Program-made: the position numbers and the translations under genes | NCBI GenBank assembly: GCA_945906975.1 | Contig: CAMDRY010000157.1 | Coordinates: 1-7,226, forward strand | From: Bordetella parapertussis | Lineage (GTDB): Bacteria; Pseudomonadota; Gammaproteobacteria; Burkholderiales; SG8-39 | Direction: 5' to 3' | DNA: 7,226 bases | Shown: positions 6,534 to 7,226 of the stretch, in pieces | Numbering within the stretch: the stretch's first letter is position 1 | Layout: each line of letters starts with the position of its first letter | The notes under the pieces: model-generated | Told to the model about the DNA's origin: nothing | Database searches by the model: none | Seen by the model: the letters and a program-made list of their open reading frames with translations, nothing else

Positions 6534-6639
6534 TATTGCACCACAGTAGCCCATGGTAACCGAAGGTAAGCTCAGTGGAGCAAAGCCTGCCGATGCAAAC
6601 GGCGCGCGCGGCGGTTTTTAGATGATGCTCCGAAGAGAC

Positions 6640-7226
6640 TCAGACGACGCTCTTGGTCAGGCCGCCATCGATGCAGATGTTTTGCCCGGTGATGTAATCG
6701 GCGTGGCGCGAGGCAAGAAAGGCGCAGATCGGGCCGAAATCGGCGGCCGTGCCCAGGCGCTGCATCGGCACGCTTTGCGCCATGCTCTGGCGGATTTGCG
6801 CTTCGGTTTCACCGCTGCGCCCGGCGCGGTCGCGGAACACCCGCTGCAGCGCGCCCGTGTCCATGAGGCCCGGAAGGATGCCGTTGATGGTGACGCCATC
6901 GCGTGCGCACTCGCGTGCGATCGAACCCATTGCGCCGGTCAGGCCGACGCGAAAGGAATTGGACAGCGACATATTCGGGTAGAGCTCTTTCACGACAAAG
7001 GAGGTGATATTGATGACGCGGCCGTAGCGGCGGGCGCGCATGCCTGGCAGCAGCGCGCGGGTGATCTCCAGGATGCCGAGGAAGTTGGTTTCGAAGGCGG
7101 CGCGCCATTGCTCGGAGGTAAGTTCCTCGAACTGGCCTGTGGGTGGTCCGCCGGCGTTGGTGACCAGGATGGACACCGGGCCGAGTTTTTCGGCGATCGA
7201 GATGATGCGCAGCCGCTCCGCGGATT
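6640..7226 (-). CDS. SDR-family oxidoreductase, C-terminal part, with atypical catalytic motif
   Basis: The frame is open to the right edge and gives 194 residues; the N-terminal nucleotide-binding TGxxxGxG region is outside the window. Seen in order: LGPVSILVTNAGG (fold-stabilising NAG motif, 7158-7147), the conserved NFLG helix asparagine, INITS (catalytic-position Ser at 7002-7000), NGILPGLMDTGAL after the active site, and YITGQNICIDGG near the end, all typical of classical SDRs of about 250-265 residues. Where the proton-relay Tyr-x3-Lys is expected, the sequence reads SNSFR (6963-6949). This resembles a beta-ketoacyl-ACP reductase-like SDR subgroup known to lack the full tetrad. A GTG at 7176 could be mistaken for the start, but the upstream codons encode a sensible SDR helix (LRIISIAEKLGP). 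It is upstream of and co-directional with the Bug gene, 234 nt away. NAD(P)H-dependent reaction and substrate are unknown. Confidence 0.9.
   Translation of the reverse strand, partial: SAERLRIISIAEKLGPVSILVTNAGGPPTGQFEELTSEQWRAAFETNFLGILEITRALLPGMRARRYGRVINITSFVVKELYPNMSLSNSFRVGLTGAMGSIARECARDGVTINGILPGLMDTGALQRVFRDRAGRSGETEAQIRQSMAQSVPMQRLGTAADFGPICAFLASRHADYITGQNICIDGGLTKSVV

Noticed and set aside
6589..6616. GC-rich stretch followed by TTTTT as a terminator near the end of the SDR gene
   Set aside because: The T-run is on the plus strand, the wrong strand for the SDR gene, and only a 4-bp stem can be formed.

Overview
The window is bacterial, dense and GC-rich. It looks like chromosomal DNA from a betaproteobacterium, most likely Burkholderiales. 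That guess rests on an orphan Bug/TctC-type periplasmic receptor (a family hugely expanded in that order), a TRAP transporter, and the mix of Rieske, intradiol and SDR genes. No mobile element, RNA gene or CRISPR array is visible.

Layout from left to right. A minus-strand block reads, in transcription order: a TetR-family regulator (3955-3164), a TRAP transporter of three genes (dctP 3121-2123, dctQ 2126-1623, dctM 1626-346), and the start of an intradiol ring-cleavage dioxygenase (268 to the left edge, truncated). The three TRAP genes overlap by 4 nt at each junction (GTGA and ATGA), so they form one translationally coupled unit. The regulator lies 42 nt upstream of dctP and the dioxygenase 77 nt downstream of dctM, which suggests a five-gene operon. 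Divergent from it on the plus strand is a single-component-looking Rieske oxygenase (4145-5371). The AT-rich control region between them holds a strong palindrome inside a second, almost concentric inverted repeat. This is the obvious candidate for the TetR operator controlling both directions. To the right, convergent with the oxygenase, are a Bug/TctC solute-binding protein (6405-5407) and, upstream of it on the same strand, the C-terminal part of an SDR oxidoreductase (right edge to 6640).

The genes read together as a catabolic island for an aromatic acid or related compound. Substrate would be captured by DctP (and perhaps the Bug protein), imported by DctQM, oxygenated by the Rieske enzyme, possibly dehydrogenated by the SDR, and ring-opened by the intradiol enzyme, under TetR control. 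The substrate cannot be read from the sequence, and the pathway is inference. The most notable details are the nested operator, the SDR that lacks the usual YxxxK catalytic pair, and short tandem repeats upstream of the Bug gene. I did not find a clearly new type of system.
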